This document shows positions 22,720 to 34,864 of a stretch of 64,000 nt of DNA, piece after piece. This DNA is from Styela clava (Eukaryota > Chordata > Ascidiacea > Stolidobranchia > Styelidae). The translations under genes were made by a program, and so were the position numbers. The notes under the pieces were generated by a model. That model was not told the DNA's origin. It searched no databases and was given only the letters and a program-made list of their open reading frames with translations. Position 1 is the first letter of the stretch. Each line of letters starts with the position of its first letter. The stretch spans positions 22,754,001-22,818,000 of the forward strand of contig NC_135251.1 in the NCBI RefSeq assembly GCF_964204865.1, in the 5' to 3' direction.

Positions 22720-25700
22720 CAGCGTTTCCCAAACTTTTTCGGCCACAGAACACTTACACTTTTTATCTCGCCTCGCGGAACACCGAAAAATGAAAGGGCA
22801 GAATTGATCAAGAAAAAGTGTGTACTGTAGCGATTCCCAATGGGTTCGCCGTGGCGAGTTGCCAAATGCGCCGCGAAAACTAACAGAATTGTGTAACATA
22901 ACTAAAGTATGGATGAATATTTTACATATTGCATTTATTATAAATATTTATAGTTTCTTAATTTAAATGCTGTGTATATTAATCAATCCATTCATTCTAC
23001 CATTTTATGTCGCTTACTTTCCATTACTTAGTGTTTGCCTCTAGTGTTACTTCTAATGGAGATTGAAGTACTTGTCGCAATTTCGCGTTTTGTAATGTTT
23101 TCAGCATTTCAAATAAGTAAAACCAGGCAGAGATGAAGGAAGAAGATTTGACCTTTTGCCTTTATTCTTTAGACCTACTTATTTGGCTATGACCAATGAC
23201 ATTAAACAACATGATAGGCAACTCTGACGTCACTCCGTAAGACTACGAGCGAAAGATTGTATTTCATGATACGCTCCAATGCACATATTTCTCGTCGCCT
23301 GTCGCGACCGTTTTCAGCTCGCTTTTGCTACTCGGCGTCTTTTTTACGTGTAGTACCTGCCTTTTTGCGACTGTAACGAAAGAAAATAATCTCTATATCT
23401 AAGAAGTTTTACTCACTTGGAAAGCTGGAATGGCAGACAAGCTGTAAAGAGCAATTCTGGACATCATAGACGTTTTTTATCAGAAAAGATTACAAACGCG
23501 ATAGCGGAAAGATTTGTGTGGAACATTTTGCAGATAATGACAAATTTCAAAGTTAGTAATTTTAATGTTTGCGCTTAAACATTGAATTTCATTTAAAGAG
23601 GGTGTCATACAGGACAGCAAAACTGTTTTTACTTCTCCTAACGGTGCTGTGATACAATTCCATAACATAAAGTTTGCACCTATCGAACTTGTTTTTGTAG
23701 GTGAATTAATTAGACATATTACATATTCAGTTAATCGTAGGTAACATTGCTGGTACATAATGCCTCGTAGATAGGTTTGTTTAAATATAGGAATTTAGCT
23801 CATAGCCCACTAAATAATATTATCTTTTATGCAGGAGGTTGCAGGGCTGAATTCAACTTGCAGCCTTACCGATCACCTGACCATGCTCATTTAGTTTAGC
23901 TCGAGCAAGTCTTCTTGAAAGACTTGTGTGAATGGAAACTACCTATATGTTTTTGCCTTCCTCCGATTTTAGAAGACAAATTTATTCTGAGGGATTTCGC
24001 ATATAATTCTCATTGGTTGTTGGCTGTTTATAATTCCTATTAATTGTGAATTCTGATTATAACAAAGAGTTAAAAAAAAAATTACGTAATTTACTGGCAC
24101 CTCTTTTTTTGTCAATACTCCAAGCTGAGGTAATAAACAAGACAATACATTTATGTCATCTGGAAGCAAAATATGCACACTAATTAATAGTTTGACACAT
24201 CATCAGAAAATACAAGTTAAAGATATGTATGACCATCACATGGTATTTAAAATTAAAAAAAAATTAATAGCGGCTGTGGAGTGTGAAAAGTTCAAAACAA
24301 AGAAAAGAACAAAAGTTCATAGCTCATGAACTCTTAATTTTGCCTCCATTGCTTTGTGAAGGCCAATATATTTCGAGTGGCTGAATTAGTTTACCTTTAT
24401 GATAGCAACGTGTTTGTATTTAATATAGCAAGATTTTTTTCAATTTAATTGAAGTGATATTATTTCCCAAAGCAATGCTTGAATCGTCTAGAATAGATCA
24501 GTGGTGTCAAACTCATGGGTTTTCGAGAGCCGCATTGCATTTTGGAAATTGTAAAAAGGGCCGCAAACAGTTTTTGATAATGTATACTTGAAAGATATTT
24601 TTAAGATAGTTTTAGTTTGTGACATATGTTGTGGTGCAACTAAACAGTTGCATTAAGTTTCATTATTTTCTTTAATTTCAAATGCAATTACATATTAATA
24701 TTTGCATTCCACTATTATTGCAAGTTACTGTATTTATTACAAAAAATCATAAAATTCTATGTACATCCATCAAAATCATTTTTGAACAAACTTTGGATAA
24801 GGGAAGAATAATACATACACTAAAAATGACTTAATTTAAATATATGAACCTAAAATTAACAAAAATACTACAGTATAAACTCAATGTTTTTTTAATTACA
24901 TTTGTCCTGACGTTTGGTATCTTTTTTGTGTCACCAGCATACTAAGGCCAGGCTGAAATGATTTTATAGTACCAACTCTAACTAACGAGGTCACATGATC
25001 ATGAGATAATCTGGATCTTTGCGAAAATTAATTCCAGTAATGCAAAAAAGTTTTTTTTATAATTTCATGTATAGATCAGTAAAAAAACACATGACTCATT
25101 TTTTTTGACAAGACATTTCGCACCACATTGCGTGGCATAGGATTGCTTGAATTATTATTGATATTGATTTTTAGTAACTAAGTCGTTGTATAATTATATT
25201 AATATACAAACACATGAAAATTTTCTGTTCTTTTCAGAATTTTGTGAAATGCAGAAATATTGCAACTCTCATTTTCTTTGAAAATGCCACCTTCTTCATG
25301 TACTTTGCGTTTAATTTAATCACTCAAGTGTTTTATTCAAGTATTCTTTTGCTAGCTTGATGTGTATTCTTAATTGGGTCAAAATGTGAACAAAAAAAAA
25401 ATTAATTTTCCAAAACTACTTTCAGTAAATTGTTTTCTGTGTGAATAATCAATTTCACTTTAAAAGGTTTGAAAAATCTATTACATTTAGATAGAAAAAA
25501 ACTTTCAAAATACAATTAGGAAGTTCTCTGGGGCCGCGAGTTTGACATCCCTGGTCTAGATTGAAGTTGTCCAAAATATATATAACAGTATTTTATCATG
25601 AATATACCCTTTCCTGAATTTCTTCTATAGTACTACCAAAAGTTGATGAACCAAATATAACACAGGTGTAGATGTATAACACAGGCCGTAATCCTCATTT

Positions 25701-27098
25701 TCCAAAGCTGTTTTAAGTATGTATGGCGTGTTTTGTGCCTTTTTACAAATAGGACCGCTTATGCAAGCTCACGCTTTTGAATTTTTTGTTATTATCTAGC
25801 CCTGCAGGGTGTGGGGGTCTTACACAACTCTACAGGAGGGTCAAATGTCTTTGCATGCCTCCATAGGTTGTTCTTCTATTGCAAAAATTTATGGAGTACT
25901 CTAATTATATTTCTTGGAATCACACGGTCACTGATATGTCGCCAGACTTCTGATATCTCCCCTTCTGCTATAGTTGTCCTGTGAATAAATAATAGGAAAT
26001 TGAGATCAGACGATTAGTTGAAACTTTTGCTTTATGTCGGCTTAATTTCTTGATTGATATACTTACTATTTTTGCTATTGCCTCTTGTGCTGCAGGAGTC
26101 TCACAATGCTTAAACAGGTTTGTCCACATTCACATCTGAAGAAAGAGAGGAGATTTATTAATTTTCGTCAAGAATAAATGAAGCAGTCTATATGATTTAG
26201 AATGGAAAAGCTAATAAATCCAATATCTCATGTTTAATGTAAAAAATGTTATACTGAATTTAGTATATAAACCAACTAATAAAGGAATTTAGTCAGAAAA
26301 TTACAAGCATTCGTGGCTCCATATACTTGAGAGATCAGACTATACAATATAGACCGGTATGAGTGAATGTTAGGTGAACTTGTTAACCCTTTGATTCAAT
26401 CCTCACTGATTAAAAAAAATCTAAATGGAGGTGCATGAACTTTTTGAAACCATAAGGGGTAAGTAAATATGCAATTTTGGCAAATGAGCAACTACGTACC
26501 GTACTGAATTAATAACTTCGTAGTATTTGACAAAAGCTGGCTTTCCCACAAGTACTTAACAGTGCGATGCCCGGGTGTGATATACAACAATAGTATTTAC
26601 CTTACCTTTTTCCGATTTCTTTTTATCTCAACTTTCCAAAATATCAATAAAATCGACAACAACTGTCATAGCCGGCACGAACACCATTCGTGCTATGCCT
26701 TGAAAGCAGCACACATCCGCTCGTTTTCGTCTCGTCAAGTATGTGCATTGGAGCGTGCTATCGGATACGATCTTCGGCCAAAAATGCCGTAGTTGCGCAT
26801 CATGTTGTTTAATGTCATTGCTATGACATAACCAAAAGATTGCTGTAAACTTGATAATGAACATAGACAGTCAAAAAGCTAGACCGACGGTTAACGAAAA
26901 TGCCACTACCCCACCCTAGTTAGCCCGCTATAGGCCGACGGTGACGCGATATCGGACGGTCAGTTGGGCAACTATCTCACGTTCCATAGATCGCCATGGC
27001 GACCATTTTAGACGTATTTTTGATTCCCTTTCCATGGAACACTTCGAAAACGCTCAGGGAACACTAGTGTTCCGCGTAACAGAGTTTAGGAAATGCTG
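22720..27098 (+). mobile_element. 4.4-kb hAT-like element with internal inverted repeats
   Basis: Ends are CAGCGTTTCCCAAACTTT and, read inward from the right, CAGCATTTCCTAAACTCT. The flanking octamers ACTTAGAG (22712-22719) and ACCTAGAG (27099-27106) match at 7 of 8, the hAT target-site length. About 110-130 bp near 23170-23300 is repeated inverted near 26730-26850 (shared AATGACATTAAACAACATGA), so the termini form extended subterminal inverted repeats. It carries a nested hAT at 24499-25553. I found no transposase ORF. Two short splice-flanked frames on the minus strand at 25880-26140 could be captured exons. Confidence 0.75.
24499..25553 (+). mobile_element. nested hAT element (1.05 kb)
   Basis: The left end is CAGTGGTGTCAAACTCATGG; the right end, read inward, is CCAGGGATGTCAAACTCGCG followed by GCCCC, with matching subterminal 'gccgca' sequence. 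Flanking octamers are GAATAGAT and GTCTAGAT, 6 of 8 identical. It lies wholly inside the 22720-27098 element and so inserted later. Internally it is AT-rich without a transposase. Confidence 0.75.
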
Positions 27099-27106
27099 AC
27101 CTAGAG

Positions 27107-28009
27107 AATATGACTTAGAACTAAAATAAGAGACGAAATTTTTGACCTTTAGATATTTGACCTATATTGAATGGCATCAAAAAACGGCTTCAAAGTTTCT
27201 ATTGCTTTTTGTAAAAAGTAAAAAAAAGTTTTTATTGGCCTTTTATGTGACATTATTTATTAATCATGTCACTGCGATAACATACGTGACATTTTTAATT
27301 ACCACATAATACCTCCATGTTTAACATCTTTAAATGACAGTGTTTTGAACCCCCACCATTCTGACCAATGTGCTTTCATCGGCAGTGCCGTTCACAACAG
27401 TCTTCTTTTTAACTCCATTCAACATTGCATGACCTACTCAGGAACCATCATACCATAAGTGACCTGTGTGATATTTGTATACACCAGTAATTCGGAAATA
27501 GTAAGATGCTTCTAAATATACATATACTTTAAATCTTATTCACTACATTCCAACAGTGTCTTTATTATTTTTAGTAAAAGTTTACCATATTACAGATTGC
27601 CCCATTATTAATTCTAACGTAAAACAGGGCATAAAAGTAGTAACATGGCATAAAAGGAATAACGTGTACGGAATCACATCTTTCAGGTGCCTTTATTATG
27701 CTAGAACTTGTTGTCGTTGTTTGTTTGACTACACGATAGCTTCGAAAGTATGTATGAAAAAACTAAATACGCAATATGAGGCGTTTGGACAAAACACGCG
27801 ACCGACTCGTAGATTTTGGACACGTGCGCAAATTAACAAAGCGCTTTCGCAACTGATCAAAACCTAAAGTGTACATACTCACTTGTGTGCGCATGCAACC
27901 CTTGAAAATCTTCACGCGACCCACAGTTTGGGAACCAATGAGTTCTCTTCTGCGAAAGGACGCGCATATAATATTGCTATAAATATGCGACCTTATGTCA
28001 AAAAATTGC
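27107..28009. other. intergenic or intronic, possible hAT remnants
   Basis: CAGTGTTTTGAACCCCCACC near 27339 and CCCACAGTTTGGGAACCAATG-type sequence near 27921-27942 look like two hAT ends of different families; I could not pair them. The next downstream ABCC exon should lie in this direction, but none was recognised. The frame at 27556-27867 shows no homology that I recognise. Confidence 0.35.
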
Positions 28010-28187
28010 TACTGCTGAAGTATGCGCACCAAGATGGCGGACTGTACCAGATTAGGACATAATTTTAGGTACAAATACTACGGGAGTCACGTGGCTAGTC
28101 CCCGAACTAAAATTATGGCCTAACCATAACCTGGTACACATACTACGTTCCGTTGTCCGCCATTTTGGTACGCATACTTCAGGAGTA
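28010..28187. mobile_element. MITE with TACTCCTGAAGTATGCG ends
   Basis: The element begins TACTGCTGAAGTATGCGCACC and ends with the reverse complement of TACTCCTGAAGTATGCGTACC, each leading into an AAGATGGCGG or AAAATGGCGG block. The interior also pairs: the TAATTTTAG half matches an inverted CTAAAATTA half. A shorter relative lies at 63699-63800. It is 178 bp with no coding capacity and sits about 420 bp beyond the ABCC exon ending at 28610. Confidence 0.8.
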
Positions 28188-28609
28188 CCAAAAAATTTGT
28201 ACAACACAACTTTGAACTTGAATGTTATTGCGCCTGATAGAGAGTTAAGCATTAATTATAAATATTTCACCTTTAATTTGATCGTTTTCTTGTGCAAAAC
28301 AATACCACAACCATTATCGTACCGAGCCGAGTAATGAGTTGTATGATGAGAGTAACCGAGTTACCGAGAATTTCACAATTGTATTTACGGATTTGCAAAC
28401 TCAACACTTCACTCGATTTTATGACGTCATGCCCTAATTATTACTGCACAAAAGCTTCGAAAAGTAGAGAATGTAATAAAACACTATACTGTAATTGATA
28501 CCGATTTTGAACCTATTAAGTTATTAGTATAATTAGGCAATATTTTATGTTGAATAAAAATTTGATTTATATTAGTACAGGTTATGAAATTTTTGTTCCT
28601 ATAACATAC

Positions 28610-30372
28610 CTTCGACGCTGTTATTGTACCTCCCAAGGCAACATATGTCAATGACGTAACAAAAGTCAATATTTTATCTTGGCATACCTAGAAGCAGAAA
28701 TTAAAAGCTTTCAATGAAGATGATAGAAGAATTTTTTGAAATTCCTTCCTACAGAACAATTGCATCATGAATATTATGTTTGAACTTTGGATCGAGAGAA
28801 GAAAAACAAAATTGGTACACATATGGGATAATATCCATTAAAACTGTAGCACAGTTCCTACAACAAAAATTAACTTACGTAACATAGCAACCGCCATATA
28901 GAATGAGTTGTGTACCCTTTTTGCCACTTACAAAACTTAAAACAACATGCAATAGTTGTACCGCATGCACCCACACTAAGTTGAGATGTAAATGGTGCAA
29001 GTAATTAAGAAGATATTATCATACACATAACGTTCGATATTTGCTGCACAAATGGTACACACGTTACTTATGCACATACGATGGACATACGATACGAGGA
29101 ACATGCGATGCACATAAGGCAGAATTCGAGACACCCGGTTAAGAAATTTTGGATCTCATTGTATTTGTTCCCTACATCGTTTGCTACACAGAAACTATCT
29201 CCGTTATATTGCATATTAAATTATATAGTCTTATTGAACCAATATAAATGAAATTACCTCCTAGTGTTCGAAACAAGTTTTGCAAATGGTTTTTCCCAAG
29301 CATACATTTTTATAATTCTCATTCCAGTTATTAGTTCGTTCATTAGACGTATGCGTTCATCTGTAATAACCGCTGTCATACTTCTGTATTTCACAAAATA
29401 GTGTTAATGTTGAAGAATTAGAATACAAGGACAACGTACAACTAGAAAATTGTATGGGCGAAGTGGGACATTTATCTGAAAACAACACGAAGATTGAACG
29501 CAGGGTATGAAGTTAGTATAAAATAAACACCGCAAACATGAGTTAACTGCCACGCCAATACAAGTGAATGAAAAAGCAGTAGGATAAAAAATCTATTATA
29601 TTCAATGAGGTACGTGTTCAAATGTTTTGGGTGATAGATGGTTACCTGAGTTTGCCGAATGCCCGTCCGGAGAATGTTTGCATAAACATTATTATAATCA
29701 AGACTCCCATTCCAGATAAAGCAACAATTCCAATTTCTTGCCAGAGTATAATTCCAACAATTAAACATTGCAGCGGTGCGACCCAGAGATAATGCAGAGA
29801 CATAGGGAGCTAAATAAATAAGCATACACATGTAATATGTACAAAACCCTTTTCACAACTAGCAAAATAAATGCTATCCATGAATTGATATATATGTGTC
29901 ATTTTTAGATGAACGTCCATTTTGATTGTATAACAATTATACCCAAGTGTTTTTTTTTGCAAAACAACTGCCAATATGGAGTTGGAAAATACAGTTTTAA
30001 AGTTAGCCAGTTTTCCGAATCCAAATCTTGAAATCGGAATTGGAGTCCATTTTGCTGCGTTTACTGGCTTTTTTAAGGTCCCAGTTGGCCGAAACTTGAC
30101 TGGCCATCTCTGTTACAAGGCTCATTTCATACGTTCATTTATTTATTTTATTTTTTATTTCTATTGAACGTCATTGACGTGCTGAAAAACGAGAAGAAAA
30201 ATTTTCATTGGGTCACAAGCTTGAAATATTTATGTATTCGAAAAAATCAGATATTTTATATGAGCGTTTGACATTTACTCACCTTATCAAATCGAAGAAC
30301 ATCAGTGGCTCCGAGATTAACTATTTTACCTGTCGTTGTATTATTCAATGATTTCTGACTCAAGCGAAGTGT
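28610..30372 (-). CDS. ABCC4-like (MRP4-type) transporter, four internal exons, interrupted
   Basis: Four minus-strand exons with GT/AG borders and consistent phases: 30372-30283, 29809-29646, 29383-29258 and 28748-28610. They read in order TLRLSQKSL...TTTGKIVNL...[21 protein letters not shown]...; [18 protein letters not shown] then [16 protein letters not shown]; and [15 protein letters not shown]...[19 protein letters not shown]. This is the first transmembrane domain of ABCC exporters, and 'DERIRLMNE...[11 protein letters not shown]' is close to the ABCC4 signature. By family it would export organic anions or cyclic nucleotides across the plasma membrane. The last exon has an in-frame TAG just after AFNFCF. 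The nucleotide-binding domains and both ends of the gene were not found. It is either a pseudogene or carries one error. Confidence 0.8.
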
Positions 30373-30405
30373 CTGCAAAACGAACTAATGGGGAGTATAG
30401 AAGAC

Positions 30406-31520
30406 CAACGGTGCACACAACCTGCGGCCGTCGCGACAAAATAATGCGGCCGTCCACATACAAAATCCTATGAACAAAAAAAATTCAAAATATAGGATTT
30501 GGCGGATATGCTGGTGCAAAAAGAATGATGAACAGCTTGTGCAGAAGTTTAAAGACGAGGAAAATCTGCTGGACACATGGAAAGGCGCAGTTGAATATCC
30601 AGTGTTACAAGAATTGGCAAGAAAAAGTCTCGTTCATTTTGGAAGCACTTACACGTTGGGAAGAATGACGTACCTGAAGAATGAGTACCAAACCAGATTG
30701 TTAGACGTCAACCTGCAGTCTGAACTAAGGCTGATGGTATCCAGCCAGTTACCCGACTTTGCAAGTTTATCTGCCTACATGCACGACCAAGGGAGTCATT
30801 AAATTGCTGCAATGCTTTGCAAACTTTTATAGAATAAATTCAATAAAATATTTGACATTTTATTAGACTTTCGGGGACAAGAAAATGGGAGCAACCGCCC
30901 GTCCAATTTTATGAACGCCCCTCTCCCCCTCCCCGACTTTCGATTTTTTTCAAAAATGTGCAACCATTATGCACTTACTGCAATATATCTGCTCAAGAAT
31001 AGGTCCACCGAAAAGAAAAATCCGTCTAAAATGCGAACATTATTCTTCCAAGTAGACTTACATACTTTATAATTGGGCAGACTGCACCTCGCATGCGTCA
31101 AATACGCGGTTATGACGTCATAGAAGCAAAAAAATTCGCGCGCCTTCGCCGCGCTCATCAACCCCCTTACGTCCGTATTAAATACAAATAAATGCAATGT
31201 GGCCGCAAATGGACCTTTCCCCAAGCATCGACTTCCTTGTTTACTTCGTGACATTGGCCAATCAGCAAAATGCAAAAAGTGACGTAACAATGCTCCCTTT
31301 TCGCATCCGCTCAGACACTTTTTTCACCTTTAAAAAACAGATTGTAGTATGCAATAAATCACAATGATGGTTTGAAACATATACCCCATTTTACAGACGC
31401 CAACTTGCAAAAGCACTCTTAAAATAGCCCCGAAAATTTTGTAATGGTAAAGTATAGGAAGAATTTTCTGGGGGTTGGAGGTCGGGGAAAGGTCCATAGC
31501 AAAAAGGTTGTGCACCCCTG
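30406..31520 (+). mobile_element. internally deleted hAT element carrying the transposase C-terminus
   Basis: The left end is CAACGGTGCACACAACCTGC and the right end, read inward, CAGGGGTGCACAACCTTTTT. It contains one open frame from the transposase 3' end (separate entry). Flanking octamers (TAGAAGAC and ACTTAGAC) match only in the last four bases, so the boundaries are less certain. Its left end lies 33 bp upstream of the splice acceptor of ABCC exon 30372-30283, on the intron side. Fragments like its right-end region, with GGTCGGGGAAA, occur at about 31740-31920 and 57960-58000. Confidence 0.7.
30470..30802 (+). pseudogene. hAT transposase C-terminal dimerisation fragment
   Basis: About 110 residues ending EYPVLQELARKSLVHFGSTYT...YLKNEYQTRLLDVNLQSELRL...QLPDFASL. 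This is the hAT C-terminal dimerisation region in the form seen in GTF2IRD2/ZBED5-like (Charlie group) transposases. The BED finger and catalytic domain are absent, so it cannot transpose. The usual 'CESAFS' step is replaced by TLGRMTY, another sign of decay. Confidence 0.75.
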
Positions 31521-33053
31521 ACTTAGACGGATATACAGGTATGGTGATGATCGTTAGCTCGTATTCGTGGTTTTACTAGATATTTGTCAGTTTTTACCTT
31601 TATTTCCAAAATTTAGATGGAAGTTGAATAACTCAAAGCCCATTTTGTTTTCAGGAAAGTTTTATATTATTTGCAGCTTTGTTGTAATCAAAAATTAGTC
31701 TCAGAGCTGTGATAGACTAGAATAAAATTATCTATCGTTAAGTAGCCTACCTCAGAAGGGCGGGTGTTTGAATATTTTGAATCAAAATGATGTTTTGTAA
31801 CATGAGAAGTAGGTTGTAAGCGCCAACTCGCGAAAAACATTCTGAAAATAAGCATCAGAAACTTTGCAATGCTATATTTCAAAGGTCGGGGAAACATCCA
31901 TTTAAATTTTTCTATTAAATTAGATTGTGCAAACTTACATACTCGATATTGTGAAATTGTATTGTAAATCGACAATATACAGATTTCATGCCCGGTTATC
32001 GCGCTGCAACGTTCTGCAGTTCTGTGCAGTAAATCTTGCACCTAATATTTTATTTGTACCATATATACAAACTGTTGAAAATACTTGGTTTGCAAAAAAA
32101 GCGGAATTCTCGTGAAAACAAATCACAATTTCGAATATTTCTGGTATTCGTATAACACTGAAATAATTGTTGTAACTCTAGTTTGGTACTTTTTAATATA
32201 TTTAACTTTACAATCTAAATCAAGAAGTCGATTTAGGAAAATATTAGTTTTTGAACCAATGGCTCAAATTGCCAAGCAGTTTCTATAGTCTGTATTTACC
32301 GAAAGGGTAAAAAGACAAAGTCCTAAAATTTAGATGAAATGATAGCTTGGCTTCAGAAAATCGGGGCTTCAGCAGTCCATTGCAGAGATTTTCAACCAGG
32401 GTTCCGCCAGTGCAATCCAAGGGTTCCGCAAGTTTTAAGATCATTTTGTTTTACCAGTAATGTGGTTTCTTTTGGTTCCCGTACATTGGAACCCACGACA
32501 ATTACACCTACATACTATTGCACCTATGGAAATTTTGTTTGTTTTGCGGATATTTGAACCCATACTAACCCTATAACCCATGGGTTAAAATGTACGGTCT
32601 CAGTTTCTTTTATATATATATTTATAGTTTATATCGACAGTATTGCTAAACTCTTCCCCGAAATTTCCACACTATTGATTGCAGAAATGTTGGACATAGA
32701 GTCTACTCTACTAGACACTCCGAATACAATGTTTTGTAGTTATTATTCATTAGTAAGCTAAGAAAAAGTATGACAAAATATATATTTTGGCATATTCATC
32801 TAGCTGCATTGAGTACTATCAAGTCATCATTTCCAAAAAATTAAACTGATGGTACCTGATTAATTATGTAATGATTTATATAGCATAAGTGGGATGACAT
32901 ATATATGAACATAACTTGTGAGAAAACTAAATAATGAAAACGTAGAAAAGCCCCCCTACATTAACAAGAATATTAATACTGTATAAGTTTACCAAAAGAT
33001 CGGAGAGGGTCGGGCGATACGGAATAAAAATGTTCTCTCTTAAAATAACACAG
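31521..33053. other. repeat-rich intergenic or intronic sequence
   Basis: 31740-31980 is a diverged copy of the right part of the 30406-31520 element (shared CGCCAACT and GGTCGGGGAAA). About 32373-32440 looks like the left end of another hAT family (CAGAGATTTTCAACCAGGG followed by TTCCGC); no matching right end was found. No gene is supported. Confidence 0.45.
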
Positions 33054-33303
33054 CCAATTTTTTGGCGAAATATGGGGTCCCGTGGGATTCATAGCAGATT
33101 CGACCTTCTTCCATATTTATCTACCGAAATTTAGAATACAATTGTTTGCAGAAAAAAGCGATTTTTACAACGACAATCACCTCAACAAGAACAATAATTT
33201 ATCAAAAGGTGCCCTAGATCAACTTCGAGACGAAATACTGTATGCATATAGCATTTGTACGTACAAATATGAGACCATGCTCTTCAAATCACCATCTGAA
33301 TAA
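33054..33303 (+). CDS. possible terminal exon of an unrecognised gene
   Basis: An acceptor-like AACACAG is followed by an open frame of 82 codons ending at TAA 33301-33303. It contains FIADSTFFHIYLPKFRI and ALDQLRDEILYAYSICTYKY. A polyadenylation signal AATAAA (33299-33304) overlaps the stop, as expected for a compact 3' exon. I do not recognise the family and found no upstream exon, so it could be a chance frame. Confidence 0.3.
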
Positions 33304-33509
33304 AGTTTATAAATGTGTACGGCGATTGAATTGAATATTAAAGTTGGCCAATGAAGCAAATAAAATATCATTGATTACGTCACTGCTGAAAGAGTTGTGA
33401 AAATCTAAATCGTAAAAATATAAGCTACAAATTTAAGTGATTCGAGAATTCATTCTTAGAACGATTCATGCTAAATATGAGAACTTATCACGATCTAAAG
33501 ACAATTTTA

Positions 33510-34864
33510 TCATGCCTTTAATAAAGCAAATTGACTGGGCCTTCTCTTCTTCTTTCCAAGTGTGCAGCGATGAATCATCATCCTCATATGGTAAAATGCA
33601 AATATGACTGAGTGCAGTATGATTGGTGCCACAAATACATTCGCAAGAAGAACTCCTGCTACAAATCCGGGGGAGTTGACAAAATCGAGAAATTCGTATA
33701 TTTGGGAGTTTATTCCAGCGAAGTGTACGATAACTGCGGTGAATGCATAGAACAAGGCGAACACGCTAGTGTGAACAAACTGTATCCAGCGTGTCTGAAT
33801 AGAGACTACAAAAATATCTATTAGAAGCATTATTCCTTGCACGCTATGCTTATGTTGGCCGAGAGGTTGTTCCAGTGTTTCCGCAGAAAGCCAGGGTGCC
33901 GTAAGTCCCCAGTATAAAACAGTAACGAAAAGCACAAAATTCATTGCTTGTACATGAAAGAACCAAGTGAGTTTATGAAAAAACTGCAATCCACCTGGGA
34001 ATTAAGAAAATAAACTTTTAAATACGACTACAATTGCTATAGTAATCACAAAATTTTATTTCTATCTATCACTAAAGCACAATATTATATAGATATATAT
34101 AATGTTTCTAGCAGAAACGAATGGATATTTCAATTTATAGGGTAAAGGCCATAAATGAAAAGAGAAATTAACATGTGCCCTCATTTAATTTTGGAACGAT
34201 TCGCCTTCAGTTTTATTTTGAATAAACCCAGAATGAGTTTTTTCTTCCGCGTATTCAATGGGTGCTATAAATAATTAAGTGGGGATTGCAAAGTTCATTT
34301 CTTCAAGCTTGAATATTAAATTACAATACAATTTTCATACAATGCAGTGATAAACGCGCAAAGATAATAAATTCCGGTAAAGAAAAAACTCCAATTACTT
34401 GCAGTGTAAGCAGCATCTTCTTTCGCAAACGCCCAGCTTGCTATTAGCCAGCCCCAGTGATAAAACATGGTGAAAGCACGATATAAAACAAAGTATAATT
34501 TCTTCTTCGACCACTTTAAAATACAAAATAATAGATTCTTGATGTACGCAAGCTTTTTATCTGAGATTGTGAAATGCTATTTTCACATAGGCCTATATAT
34601 TAAAAGTGTAGTATATATATCAATGCTAATCATCACATGCATTATATTTTATTTTAAAACTTCACTTCAAGAATGAGAATTATGTGAATGTCACCATTTT
34701 GAAGTTGTAATATTGAAAATAAGCAATGGAGCAATGAATGTCATGACCACTGGGATAAATTTAAAAGCATACTGACTTACTTGGAATTCATAAAAATTGT
34801 TTTCGTTCGCGCTTTCGAGTCGTAGATGCTTTAGTTGAAATTCGTATCCACAGCTTGTTGCCAT
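33510..34864 (-). CDS. protein rolling stone-like, copy A
   Basis: Minus-strand gene with three recognisable exons. Exon 1 (34864-34781) encodes MATSCGYEFQ...NNFYEFQ. Exon 2 starts at 34513 and encodes WSKKKLYFVLYRAFT...YHWGWLIASW...ASNWSFFFTGIYY. Exon 3 (33994-33510) encodes GLQFFHKLTWFFHVQ...GQHKHSVQGIMLLID and DFVNSPGFVAGVLL, ending with a basic tail. About seven hydrophobic segments indicate a multipass membrane protein. The family is named after Drosophila rost, needed for myoblast fusion; its role here is unknown. The exon 2 donor is unclear: the linker of copy B is missing, and the only phase-compatible GT that I see follows YENC-coding sequence near 34327. Copy A may therefore be altered. 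Copy B at 49368-50737 is closely related. Confidence 0.8.

Noticed and set aside
27339..27942. Possible hAT element between CAGTGTTTTGAACC and GGGAACCAATG
   Set aside because: The two ends belong to different TIR types and no flanking duplication was found.
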